In this document: one piece after another, positions 32,102-41,407 of the stretch | How positions within the stretch are numbered: the first letter of the stretch is position 1 | Layout: each line of letters begins with the position of its first letter | NCBI GenBank assembly: GCA_036732005.1 | Contig: DAINDF010000007.1 | Location: 62,001 to 126,000 of the forward strand | Reading direction: 5' to 3' | Source: UBA1926 sp036732005 | GTDB taxonomy: Bacteria > Planctomycetota > Phycisphaerae > Phycisphaerales > UBA1924 | DNA length: 64,000 bases | Translations under genes and position numbers: made by a program | The notes under the pieces: model-generated | Database searches by the model: none | Told to the model about the DNA's origin: nothing | Seen by the model: only the letters and a program-made list of their open reading frames with translations

Positions 32102-33361
32102 TCAGAATTCCGAGAGCGCCCGGGCGACCAGGGCGGCGGCTCGGTCGATCTCCTCGGCCGTCGTCAGGATGTCGGGGCAGAGGCGAATGTGCCTCGTCCG
32201 CCCGCTGGGGCATGGCCTCGCGTCGGTGTTGACGCCGAGGGTCTTCAGCCGGCGCGAGACGGCCGACGCGTCCAGGTGTGGAACGAGCAGGAACGCGCCC
32301 CGCGGCTCGATGAGCCTGGGCTCGACGCCGTGCTCCCGCAGGGCCGACGCCAGCCGGGCCTGTTGCAGGATGTTGTACGCGCGCAGGCGATCGACACCGA
32401 TCCCGAGCGTCAATTCCAGGCCCGCCTTGGCGTGGTAGGCCGCGAGCACCGCGGGCGTCGATTCCATCCAGGCGTCCCCGCCGGCGGAGAGTTCGGGCGT
32501 GGGCGTCCGCTCGTAGGCAAAGGTCCCGCGTTTGGCGAACCAGCCCGTGTCGAGCGTGAACAGCCCGTCGGCGGGGGGCTCGCCCTCGCCTCGCAGATGC
32601 CGCGGCGCGACCGCCAGCCAGCAGGCGCCGGGGCCGCCCCGGGTGTACTTGTACGACCCCCCGATCGCGAAATCGACACCGAGTGCATCGAAGCCAACAG
32701 GCATCACGCCCGCGGTGTGGTAGGTGTCGAGCAGCACCAGCGCCCCGTGCCGCCTCGCCGCGGCGACGATGCGGTCGATTCCCTCGACGAGCTGCCCGGT
32801 CGCGAAGATCGCGTGGCTCACGACGACCAGGTCGGTCTGGTCGGTGATCCTCGCGATGACATCGTCGGCGTGGAACAGCCCTTCCCCGTCCGGCCGCGCC
32901 CACGACACCCGCGCCCGCCCCTTGTGCGCGTAGGTCTTGAGGGCGAAGTCGATCGAATCGAACTCCCCGGTCGTCGCGACAACGGAGGGAACCGCCGCCG
33001 GCAGCGCGTTGAGCACCGCGCGCAGCCCCTGCCCCGCCGCGGCCTTGGGCACGACCGCGTCGTCCCTCGCCAGCCCGATGAGCCGAGCGATCCCCCGACG
33101 AAAGGTGTTGATCTCCGCGACCCAGTCCTCCCACGCCCCGTCCATTTCGCGGTACCACAGATCGACCCCGCGGGCGACATCCTCCGCCGTCCGGTCCAGC
33201 GGCCTTCCCAGCGAGTGGTTCGCCAGGTAGATCTCCCCGCGCTCGGCGCCGTGCTTGAGCACCCGCGAGAACAGAGGGAAGATGTGCGCGCGCAGCGCGT
33301 CCTCCGTGAGCGGCGCCTCGCCCAGGGCGCCAACCGCGGCCGCGATCGTGTCGTCGTGCAT
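32102..33361 (-). CDS. Kynureninase-like PLP enzyme (class V aminotransferase fold)
   Basis: 419 residues. The N-terminal 'GEIYLANHSLGRPLDRTAEDV' parallels the 'YLxGNSLG' opening of kynureninases; 'VVVSHAIFATGQLV' and 'LLDTYHTAGVMPVGF' supply the PLP-phosphate and Asp/His contacts; the Schiff-base Lys is in 'GGSYKYTRGGPG' (about residue 236). Kynureninase would cleave kynurenine to anthranilate and alanine; other tryptophan-degradation genes are absent here, so a related beta-lyase activity remains possible. ATG at 33361, divergent from the phytase-like gene. Confidence 0.8.
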   Translation of the reverse strand: MHDDTIAAAVGALGEAPLTEDALRAHIFPLFSRVLKHGAERGEIYLANHSLGRPLDRTAEDVARGVDLWYREMDGAWEDWVAEINTFRRGIARLIGLARDDAVVPKAAAGQGLRAVLNALPAAVPSVVATTGEFDSIDFALKTYAHKGRARVSWARPDGEGLFHADDVIARITDQTDLVVVSHAIFATGQLVEGIDRIVAAARRHGALVLLDTYHTAGVMPVGFDALGVDFAIGGSYKYTRGGPGACWLAVAPRHLRGEGEPPADGLFTLDTGWFAKRGTFAYERTPTPELSAGGDAWMESTPAVLAAYHAKAGLELTLGIGVDRLRAYNILQQARLASALREHGVEPRLIEPRGAFLLVPHLDASAVSRRLKTLGVNTDARPCPSGRTRHIRLCPDILTTAEEIDRAAALVARALSEF

Positions 33362-33457
33362 GGGCCCAGTGTACGGCCCTGGCGCGCCGGGGCGTGGCGG
33401 GATCAAACGCCGATCGGGCCCGTTGTATCGTGCGGAGACTCCCGATAGGCTCGCGTG

Positions 33458-34528
33458 ATGCAGACCGCCGCACTCCTCCTCGCCGCGTCGCTCGCCTCGG
33501 CCCACGCGGGCGTTCCCACGCCCCGCTATCTTCAGTGGATCGAGCTGCCCGAGGTCATCGCCGCGGGCACACCGGCGTGGCCCGCCGACGAGATCAGCGG
33601 GATGGCGTTCAGCCCGCTCACCCGCGAACTCCTGATCGTCCCCGACGACCGCTCGCAGGAAGGGCCCGCGCGGGTCGGACGCCTGAGCATTCAGAGGATC
33701 GAGCCCGACGGCTTCATCCACCTCGGCCCGATCCGCTGGTCGCCCCTGCTCGACCGGAACGGGAGCCCGTTCGAGAAGAACACCGTCGACCCCGAGGCGG
33801 TCTGCATCACGGGCTACACCACGGGCGTCGGACGGGCCATCATCATCGCCTGGGTCAGCGAGGGCTACGCGAAGGGCGGCGTCGACCAGGGCGTGTACAC
33901 CCAATCGCTCCCGGGCGACCGGGCGGAGGCAACCGCGCTGCCGGAGGCCTTCCGACACGACCGCCCGGTCGAACCGACCCGCGGCGTCCGCCACAACCGG
34001 GGCTTCGAGTCGGTCGCGTTCTCGACCCACCCCGAGACCCCGGGCCTGTACGCCGCGGTTGAGCGCCCGCTCATCCAGGACGAGGGGTCGGGCGTCTGCC
34101 GCGTCCTGGTGCACAACCAGGGCCGGACCCACACGATCGGCTACCCGCTCGGCCCCGCGCCGGAGGGGACCGAGGCGGGATCGTCCTCACTCGCCGAACT
34201 CGTTGCGCTCCCGCGCGGCGGGTTCTTCGCCCTGGAGAACGCCGACCGAGGCGACGGCACGGTGGTCTCGACGCTCTGGTGGACGACGCCCCTGGGGGCG
34301 ACCCACCTCGACGGCATCGCCTCCCTCGCCGACCCGGTGGCCCGCGAGCCCATCTTCATGGAGAAGCGGCTCGTGCTCGACCTCTCGACCCTGTCGGAGG
34401 GTGAGAGGCTGGGCGACCTCGAAGCGATGGCGATCGTGAACGACACCGACCGCGATCTTCTGCTGATCGCCGAGGACAACGACGGCAAGGGCCCGACGCG
34501 GTTGCTCGTGTTCGAACTGGCTCGCTAG
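33458..34528 (+). CDS. Secreted phytase-like/esterase-like protein
   Basis: 356 residues with a signal peptide ('ALLLAASLASAHAG'). The body has strand-rich repeats with 'DEISGMAFSPLTRELLIVPDD', 'DPEAVCI', 'NRGFESVAF' and 'LGDLEAMAIVND', typical of the beta-propeller 'esterase-like activity of phytase' family (PF13449). Those Asp/Glu residues would bind calcium. The ATG at 33458 is used; a GTG one codon earlier is also in frame. Substrate unverified. Confidence 0.82.
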   Translation: MQTAALLLAASLASAHAGVPTPRYLQWIELPEVIAAGTPAWPADEISGMAFSPLTRELLIVPDDRSQEGPARVGRLSIQRIEPDGFIHLGPIRWSPLLDRNGSPFEKNTVDPEAVCITGYTTGVGRAIIIAWVSEGYAKGGVDQGVYTQSLPGDRAEATALPEAFRHDRPVEPTRGVRHNRGFESVAFSTHPETPGLYAAVERPLIQDEGSGVCRVLVHNQGRTHTIGYPLGPAPEGTEAGSSSLAELVALPRGGFFALENADRGDGTVVSTLWWTTPLGATHLDGIASLADPVAREPIFMEKRLVLDLSTLSEGERLGDLEAMAIVNDTDRDLLLIAEDNDGKGPTRLLVFELAR

Positions 34529-34540
34529 CCGGCGGTCCGG

Positions 34541-35359
34541 TCAGTCGTTCGACCGCAGCTTCGCCAGCAGGCGGAGCACCTCAATGTAGATCCAGACGAG
34601 CGTCACCAGCAGCGAGAAGCCCGCGAACCACTCCATGTGCTTGGGGGCGCCGCGCTTGACGCCCTCCTCGATCATGCGGAAATCCAGCACGAGGAAGAGC
34701 GAGGCGAGCACGAGGCAGATCGCCGTGAACCCGATGCCGAGCGGGCTGGTGGAGGTGTACAGGTTCGGGATGCTCGCGCCCAGCAGGAAGTTGCCCACCA
34801 ACAGGGTCAGCCCGTAGAGCACCAGGCCGATCAGGCCCGTCATGAGCACCGCGGTGAAGACCTTGCCCCCGCGGACGATCCCCGCCCCGTAGGCGAGCAG
34901 CATCGCGACCGCGATGGCGAAGGTCAGCACCACCGCCTGGAAGATCGTCCCCATCGCCGCGGGGTCCTGCGCCCCGCCCAGCCAGCGCTCCGCGACGACG
35001 ACGCTGAAGCCCGCGATGAACCCGCCCTCGAGCACCGCGTAGACGGGCCCGAGCAAGGGGGCCGACTTCGGCGCAAACGAGACGATCAACGCGACCACGA
35101 ACCCGCCGAGCCCGCCGACGAGCAGCGCGGGGAAGGGCGAGATCGACACGCCGAACAGCCCGACGGTGATCGCCTGCCAGGCGAGGACCGCCGAGATGGC
35201 GCACAGCGCGACGAGCACCGCGCTGGCGATGACGGTGCCCTGCATGGTCATCACGCGCGCGGGGCGCCCGGCGATCGACGCGGGGCCGTCCGCCAGGTTC
35301 GACCACTGGGGCCGCTCGAACGCGTTCAGCGTGGGGTTTCCGCTGCGGGAAAGCTGCAT
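34541..35359 (-). CDS. Bax inhibitor-1/YccA family membrane protein
   Basis: 272 residues with about seven transmembrane helices following a 45-residue soluble N-terminus. Signatures of the bacterial BI-1 family include 'AVLEGGFIAGFSV', 'TFAIAVAMLLAYGAGIV', and the acidic pair in 'VLDFRMIEEGVKRGAP' which in YetJ controls calcium leak. Family members act as pH-sensitive calcium channels or protease modulators. It stands alone, convergent with the phytase-like gene. Confidence 0.88.
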   Translation of the reverse strand: MQLSRSGNPTLNAFERPQWSNLADGPASIAGRPARVMTMQGTVIASAVLVALCAISAVLAWQAITVGLFGVSISPFPALLVGGLGGFVVALIVSFAPKSAPLLGPVYAVLEGGFIAGFSVVVAERWLGGAQDPAAMGTIFQAVVLTFAIAVAMLLAYGAGIVRGGKVFTAVLMTGLIGLVLYGLTLLVGNFLLGASIPNLYTSTSPLGIGFTAICLVLASLFLVLDFRMIEEGVKRGAPKHMEWFAGFSLLVTLVWIYIEVLRLLAKLRSND

Positions 35360-35469
35360 GTCCGTTGCCCTCCATCGAGACCCGTCCGGGTCCGTTTTTT
35401 CAGGAATCCATTCGCAGGAAGGCTACGCCCCCGATGCACGCCGGGTTCGGGGCGACGGGGCCCGCCGGT

Positions 35470-37080
35470 TCATTCGCGGGCGCGGGCGCCGGGGCCAGAC
35501 TCGACGGAGTAGTTGGGTGATTCCTTGGTAATTCGGATGTCGTGGGGGTGATTCTCAACGACGGTCGCGGCGCTGACCCGGGTGAACCGGGCCCGGGTGC
35601 GCAGGTCGTTGATCGTCGGGCACCCGCAGTAGCCCATCGCGCTGCGCAGGCCCCCGACGAGCTGGTAGACGAACTCGGCGAGCGACCCGCGGTAGGGCAC
35701 GAGCCCCTCGACCCCCTCGGGCACGAACTTGAGCCTGGCCTTGTCCCCGTCGAGCTTGTCGGCCTGGGCGTACCGGTCCGCCGAGCCCGACATCATCGCG
35801 CCCTCCGAGCCCATGCCGCGGTAGGCCTTGAACCGCCGGCCCCCCGAGATGACCGTCTCGCCGGGGCTCTCGTCCAGCCCGGCGAACAGGCCGCCCATCA
35901 TCACGCACTCCGCCCCGGCGGCGATGGCCTTGGCGATATCGCCCGACTGCCGGATGCCCCCGTCGGCGATCACCGGGATCGAACGCCCCCCGGCGGCGGC
36001 GAAGGCTTCAACGCCCGCGACCGCGTTCATGACCGCGGTGATCTGCGGCACGCCCACGCCGGTCACGACACGCGTCGTGCAGATCGAGCCCGGGCCGATG
36101 CCGACCTTCACCGCGTCCGCCCCCGCCTCGGCGAGTTCCCGCGCCCCCTCCGCGGTCGCGATGTTGCCCGCGATCACCTGGATCTGGAAACGCCGCTTGA
36201 TCTCACGCACCGTCTCGATCACATTGCGGCTGTGCCCGTGGGCCGTGTCGACGACGATGACATCCGCCTCGGCCTCGAGCAACGCCTCGACACGGTCGTA
36301 CTGGTGCGGCCCGACCGCTGCCCCGCAGCGGAGCCTGCCCCGCTCGTCCGTGCAGGCGTTGGGGTACCGCGCCATCCGCTCGATGTCGCGCATCGTGATC
36401 AGCCCGACCAGACGCCGCCCCGCGTCCACCAGCAGCAGTTTCTCGACCTTGTTGCGGTTGAGGATGTCCTCGGCCTGCTTGAGGGTCGTGCCGGGCGGGG
36501 CCGTGATCAGGTTCTCCGAGGTCATCACCTCGCGCACGCGCGTCGCCGGGTCGACCACGAACTTGAGGTCGCGGCGGGTCAGGATGCCGAGCACCTCGCC
36601 CCCCGTGCCCCGCTCGTCGCCCGCGCCGTCGGCGGTCACGGGGAACCCCGAGACATGGTGCTCCCGCATCAACTGTCGAGCCCGGCCCACGGTGTCGTCG
36701 GGCCCCAGCGTCACCGGGTCGGTGATGACCCCGTTGGCCGAGCGCTTGACCTTCGCGACCTCGCGGGCCTGCACCTCGACGGGCAGGTTCTTGTGGATGA
36801 CGCCGATGCCCCCCTCTAGCGCCAGCGCGATCGCCAGGCCCGATTCGGTCACGGTGTCCATCGGCGCCGAGATCAGCGGGATGTTCAGCCGGATCCCGGT
36901 GGTCAGACGCGTCGAGGTGTCCGCGTCGGCGGGGAGCACCTCGCTCCGCTGGGGGATGAGCAGGACATCGTCGAAGGTGATCCCGTCGGCCACGATCCGC
37001 CCCGCACCGGGCGGCACGCCGCCGGGAGCGTCGGCCAAGGTGGAAGGGGTGTCGCCGGTGTTCTTTGCGAGCGTCGCCAT
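35470..37080 (-). CDS. guaB: IMP dehydrogenase
   Basis: 536-residue enzyme converting IMP to XMP with NAD, the first committed step to GTP. 'ITFDDVLLIPQRSEVLP' opens the barrel; a CBS pair (about 115-240) is inserted; the catalytic Cys sits in 'GIGPGSICTTRVV' (about residue 333), 'IADGGIRQSGDIAKAIAAGA' binds phosphate, and the flap has 'YRGMGS'. It is complete and typical. Confidence 0.97.
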   Translation of the reverse strand: MATLAKNTGDTPSTLADAPGGVPPGAGRIVADGITFDDVLLIPQRSEVLPADADTSTRLTTGIRLNIPLISAPMDTVTESGLAIALALEGGIGVIHKNLPVEVQAREVAKVKRSANGVITDPVTLGPDDTVGRARQLMREHHVSGFPVTADGAGDERGTGGEVLGILTRRDLKFVVDPATRVREVMTSENLITAPPGTTLKQAEDILNRNKVEKLLLVDAGRRLVGLITMRDIERMARYPNACTDERGRLRCGAAVGPHQYDRVEALLEAEADVIVVDTAHGHSRNVIETVREIKRRFQIQVIAGNIATAEGARELAEAGADAVKVGIGPGSICTTRVVTGVGVPQITAVMNAVAGVEAFAAAGGRSIPVIADGGIRQSGDIAKAIAAGAECVMMGGLFAGLDESPGETVISGGRRFKAYRGMGSEGAMMSGSADRYAQADKLDGDKARLKFVPEGVEGLVPYRGSLAEFVYQLVGGLRSAMGYCGCPTINDLRTRARFTRVSAATVVENHPHDIRITKESPNYSVESGPGARARE

Positions 37081-37222
37081 GGAACAGTGTCACAGGCGCC
37101 GGGCACGCCGTCAAGCCCGGGCCCGCCGCGATCCGCCCGGATCCCCTCGGGCGTGCCCCCGGGAGCGGCGCACGCCCCCGCTCCCGGCTACGCTCCCCCG
37201 CAGGACGCGCCGGGAGCCCGCC

Positions 37223-39295
37223 ATGACGAAGACCCTTCCCACCTATCCCTCCAGCCTCGCCCCAGCCACGAACCCCTCGTGGGCCGACTGGCTGCTCACC
37301 AACGGCCTGGGTGGGTACGCCATGAGCACCCCGCTCGGGCTCAACACCCGTCGGTACCACGGCCTGCTCGTCGCGTCGCTCCACCCCCCCGTCTCCCGCG
37401 TCGTCGCCCTCTCCGCGGTCGCCGACACGCTCACCCTCGACCCGGGAGGCCCCCACCACCGCGAGATCAACCTCACACCCTTCCATTTCGCCACCTCGCC
37501 CGACCGGGCCGAGGCCTTGCCCGTGGAGGCCCGGTTCACGAAGTCAACCGAGGCGGAGTGGGTCTTCACGATCCCGACGCCCGCGGGTCTGTGCACCGTC
37601 ACACGCACGCTCCACCTGTTCGACCGGCGGAACGCCGTGGCGATCTCCTACCGGGTCGAGTGCCCGGGCCCGGCGAGGCTGGTGCTCAGGCCGCTCACGG
37701 CGCTGCGCGATTTTCATGCGCTGCTCCGGGGCGACGAGATCGTGACCCGGTTCCAGGCCCGCCCCGTCGAGAACGGCGTGCTCTGCGTGACCCGCGAGGC
37801 GGGCGTGCACCTCGCCTCCCACGACGCGGAGTACCAGCACGACCCCGACATCTGGCACGATGTGTATTACGCCTGGGAGGAACGCCGCGGGATGGACCCG
37901 CGCGAGGACCTGTTCTCCCCGGGGCGTTTCGTCGCCGAGCACACCGACGCCCGCCCGGGCGAGATCGCGGTCACCCTGCACGCCTCGATCGACGCGATGC
38001 CCCCGGGCCCGGTGGAATGGGACCGGACCGCGCGCACCAACCGCGTCGCGGGCCTGATCGAGCGAGCCCTCGACGCCGCCCCCAACGCCCCAGAGGCCGA
38101 CCGCGTCGCCCTCGCCCGCCTGACGGCGGCGGCGGACGACTTCGTCGTGCAGCGCGGCCCGTCGCACGACCAGATGGCCAGTGTCATCGCGGGCTACCCC
38201 TGGTTCGCCGACTGGGGGCGTGACACGATGATCTCCCTGCCGGGCCTGCTGCTCGCGACAGGGCGGCACGAGGAGGCCTTCAAGACGCTCTCGGTCTTCG
38301 CCGCCCACCGCCGGCACGGGCTGATCCCCAACCGCTTCGACGATTTCGCCGGCCCGGCCCATTACAACACGGTCGACGCCGCGCTCTGGTTCCTGCACGC
38401 CGCCGCCGAGTACCGCCGGATCACCGGCGACCACGACGGGTACATGCAGCGCCTCGAACCCGCGTGCGCCGAGATCATCGACGCGTACCGCGTCGGCACC
38501 GACTTCGGCATCCGCATGGACGAGGACGGGCTCATCGCCGCCGGCGACCAGAGCACCCAGTTGACCTGGATGGACGCCAACCGCGACGGGGTTTCGTTCA
38601 CCCCGCGCCACGGCAAGGCGGTCGAGATCAACGCCCTGTGGTACCACGGCCTGCTCGCCACCGCGGCGGCGATCGAGGGGGACTTCCGCCGCCGGGCCAA
38701 CGAGAAGCGTTCGCTCGCTGAGCAAGCCGGGGCCTCGTTCCGCAAGAAGTTCGTGCGCCCGGACGGGCTCGGGCTGATCGATCACCTCGAACCGGTTGAG
38801 GGCGGCGGGTGGAAGCCGATCCAGCAGATCCGCCCCAATCAGATCTTCGCCGTCAGCCTCCCTCACAGCCCGCTCGGGCCGGATCAGCGGGCCGCCGTCG
38901 TGCGCACGGTGCGGGACCGACTGCTCACGCCGATGGGCCTGCGGACGCTCGACCCGGGGGACCCCGCGTATGTGGGCCGGCTCGAGGGGGACATGTTCAA
39001 CCGCGACAAGGCCTACCACAACGGCACGGTCTGGCCCTGGCTGATCGGGCCCTACGCCGAGGCGGTGCTCCGCGTCGGGGGCTTCTCCGCCGACGCCAAG
39101 GCCGAGGCCCGCGCCGCGATCACCCCGCTCCTCCGGGCTCTCGAGGGCCACGGCCTCGGGCAGATCCCCGAGATCTACGACGGGGACCACAGCCGCGAGG
39201 CCCCGCAGCGGCCCGACGGGTGCCCGGCCCAGGCGTGGTCGGTCGCCGAGCCGCTCCGCATCCTGATGATGCTCGACGGGGGCTACGGCGCCTGA
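37223..39295 (+). CDS. Glycogen debranching enzyme (amylo-alpha-1,6-glucosidase type)
   Basis: 690 residues. The N-terminal GDE_N domain is clear from 'WLLTNGLGGYAMSTPLGLNTRRYHGLLVA'-type sequence (here in two blocks, residues about 20-50), and the C-terminal (alpha/alpha)6 catalytic domain has 'GYPWFADWGRDTMISLPGLLL', 'GLIPNRF' and 'WMDANRDG', with acidic catalytic residues as in GH133-like enzymes. It would trim 1,6 branches of glycogen in the cytoplasm. GGGAG precedes the ATG. It is transcribed divergently from guaB. Confidence 0.93.
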   Translation: MTKTLPTYPSSLAPATNPSWADWLLTNGLGGYAMSTPLGLNTRRYHGLLVASLHPPVSRVVALSAVADTLTLDPGGPHHREINLTPFHFATSPDRAEALPVEARFTKSTEAEWVFTIPTPAGLCTVTRTLHLFDRRNAVAISYRVECPGPARLVLRPLTALRDFHALLRGDEIVTRFQARPVENGVLCVTREAGVHLASHDAEYQHDPDIWHDVYYAWEERRGMDPREDLFSPGRFVAEHTDARPGEIAVTLHASIDAMPPGPVEWDRTARTNRVAGLIERALDAAPNAPEADRVALARLTAAADDFVVQRGPSHDQMASVIAGYPWFADWGRDTMISLPGLLLATGRHEEAFKTLSVFAAHRRHGLIPNRFDDFAGPAHYNTVDAALWFLHAAAEYRRITGDHDGYMQRLEPACAEIIDAYRVGTDFGIRMDEDGLIAAGDQSTQLTWMDANRDGVSFTPRHGKAVEINALWYHGLLATAAAIEGDFRRRANEKRSLAEQAGASFRKKFVRPDGLGLIDHLEPVEGGGWKPIQQIRPNQIFAVSLPHSPLGPDQRAAVVRTVRDRLLTPMGLRTLDPGDPAYVGRLEGDMFNRDKAYHNGTVWPWLIGPYAEAVLRVGGFSADAKAEARAAITPLLRALEGHGLGQIPEIYDGDHSREAPQRPDGCPAQAWSVAEPLRILMMLDGGYGA

Positions 39296-39306
39296 CGGGA
39301 CCCCTT

Positions 39307-39537
39307 TCAGGCCTCGGGCGGCCCGCCCCCGGCGCGGAGCAGCCGCTCGCCGTCCTGCGGCGTCATCGAGCCCTCCGCGACATACGCCGCGATCTCTCGG
39401 CGGGACTGCTCTCGCTCGCGTGTCTCCGCTCGCCGGCGGATGTCCTTCGAGACCGAGGTGATGATGCCCGCGGTCACCCCCGCGCAGATCGCCACGATCG
39501 GGATCAGAAAAATCAGTTCGCCCGCATTCAGGTCCAC
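39307..39537 (-). CDS. Small membrane protein, tandem paralog 3 of 3
   Basis: 76 residues if started at GTG 39537, which follows GAGGGGG and avoids overlap with the gene before it; an ATG at 39570 is an alternative. One membrane helix ('LIFLIPIVAICAGVTAGII') leads into a charged cytoplasmic tail with 'REIAAYVAEGSMTPQDGERL', closely matching the two upstream neighbours. Probably arose by tandem duplication. The tail recalls short C-terminal (SHOCT-like) motifs. Confidence 0.8.
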   Translation of the reverse strand: MDLNAGELIFLIPIVAICAGVTAGIITSVSKDIRRRAETREREQSRREIAAYVAEGSMTPQDGERLLRAGGGPPEA

Positions 39538-39547
39538 GCCTACCCCC

Positions 39548-39790
39548 TCAGCACTTTCTGTCAAGATCACGCCCGGCCCGCATCAGACGCTCGCCGTCCT
39601 CTGGGGTGATCGACCCCTCGGCGATGTACGCGGCGATCTCGCGGCGGGACTTCTCCCGCTCGGCCGTCTGCACCATCTGCTTCACCGTCCCGAAGATGAT
39701 CGCGATCACCGCGATCCCGCCTCCGATCGCCATCGCGATGACCGGGATCAACTCCCCCTGAATCTCTGCCAGCGTCAGGACCCCGCCCAT
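39548..39790 (-). CDS. Small membrane protein, tandem paralog 2 of 3
   Basis: 80 residues: one membrane helix ('LIPVIAMAIGGGIAVIAIIF') and a charged tail containing 'REIAAYIAEGSITPEDGERL'. ATG 39790 has GGAGCGAGC upstream, better than a longer in-frame start. Located between two paralogs on the same strand, 10 nt from the next one. Confidence 0.82.
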   Translation of the reverse strand: MGGVLTLAEIQGELIPVIAMAIGGGIAVIAIIFGTVKQMVQTAEREKSRREIAAYIAEGSITPEDGERLMRAGRDLDRKC

Positions 39791-39827
39791 GCTCGCTCCG
39801 TTTCTCTCGCCCGGATCGCCCAAGGGC

Positions 39828-40070
39828 TCACCCGCAGCGGTTGGTTTCGTTCTTCCCGGCCTTGACCAGGCGCTCGCCCTGCTCGGGGGTCATCGACCCC
39901 TCGGCGATGTACGCCGCAATGTCCCGTTTCGTCCGCTCCCGCGCCATGGTCATCAGCGTCTTGGAGACGGCCGCGAGGACCACCCAGATCGTGAACACGC
40001 CCGCGCCGAGCACCAGGAGGAGCCGCTCTTCCTCCTGAAGCAGCATCATGATGACCTCGTTCCCGTTCAT
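39828..40070 (-). CDS. Small membrane protein, tandem paralog 1 of 3
   Basis: 80 residues: an amphipathic N-terminus ('EVIMMLLQEEERLL'), one membrane helix ('LVLGAGVFTIWVVLAAV') and the family tail 'RDIAAYIAEGSMTPEQGERL'. GGAGG lies about 8 nt before ATG 40070. It heads a three-gene tandem array that ends against the debranching enzyme gene. No function is known to me; such membrane-anchored tails often bind partner proteins. Confidence 0.83.
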   Translation of the reverse strand: MNGNEVIMMLLQEEERLLLVLGAGVFTIWVVLAAVSKTLMTMARERTKRDIAAYIAEGSMTPEQGERLVKAGKNETNRCG

Positions 40071-40194
40071 CGCGCCATCCTCCGGGGCCGTCGGCAATGG
40101 CCCCCATTCATGTTCGGAACCGGGCCCTCCCGATTTCTCCCCGCAGACCATGCTACCTCGGGAACGCCGGGCGGCCAAACATCCCGCTGACGCC

Positions 40195-40899
40195 ATGACC
40201 GCGCAGGACACCGAACTCGTGCAATCCCTCCTCGCCGCCTACGCCGAGGGCGTTTTCCCCATGGCCGAGCCCGGCGGGCGGGTGTTCTGGTACGACCCCG
40301 ACCCCAGGGGGGTCATCCCGCTCGAGGAGAACGCCCTGCGGATCAGCCGGTCCCTCCGCCGAACCCTGCGGTCGGGGCGGCTGCGCCTCTCCACCGACCT
40401 CGCGTTCGACCGGGTCATCCGCGCCTGCGCCGCCCCCCGCCCCGATCACTCGGGCGGGAGCTGGATCGACGACCGCATCATTCATGCCTACCGGGCCCTG
40501 TTCGACGCCGGGCATGCTCACTCCGTTGAGGCATGGCTCGAGACCCCTCCGCCCGCGACCGGGCCCCACGCCTCATCGGAGGCCGCCCTCGTCGGCGGCC
40601 TCTACGGGGTCCACCTCAACGGCCTCTTCGCCGGCGAGAGCATGTTCAGCCGGCCCGACCTCGGGGGCACCGACGCGAGCAAGGTCTGCCTCGTCGCGCT
40701 CTGGCACCATCTCCGCGCCCGCGGGTTCTCGCTCCTCGACACCCAGTTCATGACGCCCCACCTCGCCTCGCTCGGGGGGATCGAGATCAGCCGCGACAGC
40801 TACCGGGAGCGACTCACGGAGGCCCTCGCCCGGCCGACGCAGTGGCTGCCGTTCACGCCTCCGCAGACGCCGAGCCCGCGGCAAGATCCTCCGGCGTGA
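40195..40899 (+). CDS. aat: Leucyl/phenylalanyl-tRNA-protein transferase
   Basis: 234 residues. It attaches Leu or Phe to proteins with N-terminal Lys/Arg for degradation by ClpAP (N-end rule). Signatures: 'AAYAEGVFPMAE', 'VFWYDPDPRGVIPL', 'SWIDDRIIHAYRAL', 'GGLYGVHLNGLFAGESMFS', 'SKVCLVALWHHLRARGFSLLD'. Complete in length. Its last 47 nt overlap the convergent zinc-ribbon gene. Confidence 0.95.
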   Translation: MTAQDTELVQSLLAAYAEGVFPMAEPGGRVFWYDPDPRGVIPLEENALRISRSLRRTLRSGRLRLSTDLAFDRVIRACAAPRPDHSGGSWIDDRIIHAYRALFDAGHAHSVEAWLETPPPATGPHASSEAALVGGLYGVHLNGLFAGESMFSRPDLGGTDASKVCLVALWHHLRARGFSLLDTQFMTPHLASLGGIEISRDSYRERLTEALARPTQWLPFTPPQTPSPRQDPPA

Positions 40900-41407
40900 G
40901 GTCCAATTCGCCCAGCAGCCAGAGCGTGCCGCACTCGGGGCAGCGCGTCCTCGGGCCGGCCTCCGCCGATTCCACCGGCAGCCCGATCAGGCTCTGCCTG
41001 CATTGGGCGCAGCGCACGAGCTTGGTCTTTCGGCGGAGCGCGCGGCGGATCTGCCAATCACGCGCCAGCAGCCCGGCGAGCCCGGGGAGACCGACGGCCC
41101 CGAAGGCGTTCACCGCGGCGAGCACCGCGTCGCCGAGCGAGAACCCGCCGCCCCAAGCCCGCTCGCCGACCCGCACCCGGTCGAGAGCCCGCATGACCCC
41201 GGCGAAGCCGTGGTCAACCAGGAACGGGACGCTCAGCCCGGTGAGCACACACGAGAACGGGACCGCCACCACAGCCACGGCCGCGGGCACCCACGCGCGG
41301 ATGTGCCCTTGCCTCCGCATCACCCACAAGTAGCGCGCGCACGCCTCGTCCGTCATGCCGTCGAACTCGCGGAACGCCCGGTACGGCCTTCCCATCGGGA
41401 TTCTCAT
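40853..41407 (-). CDS. Membrane protein with C-terminal zinc ribbon
   Basis: 184 residues: two hydrophobic segments (about 40-65 and 85-110) and a C-terminal treble-type zinc ribbon with Cys-x2-Cys in 'VRCAQCRQS' and 'TRCPECGTL'. Function unknown. Starts within the stop of the upstream gene (ATGA), so co-translated with it. Confidence 0.75.
   Translation of the reverse strand: MRIPMGRPYRAFREFDGMTDEACARYLWVMRRQGHIRAWVPAAVAVVAVPFSCVLTGLSVPFLVDHGFAGVMRALDRVRVGERAWGGGFSLGDAVLAAVNAFGAVGLPGLAGLLARDWQIRRALRRKTKLVRCAQCRQSLIGLPVESAEAGPRTRCPECGTLWLLGELDLTPEDLAAGSASAEA

Noticed and set aside
35379..35400. Hairpin GACCCG/CGGGTC followed by six T on the plus strand
   Set aside because: No plus-strand gene reads into it: it lies just upstream of the minus-strand BI-1 gene. 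Probably coincidental or a weak backstop for antisense transcription.
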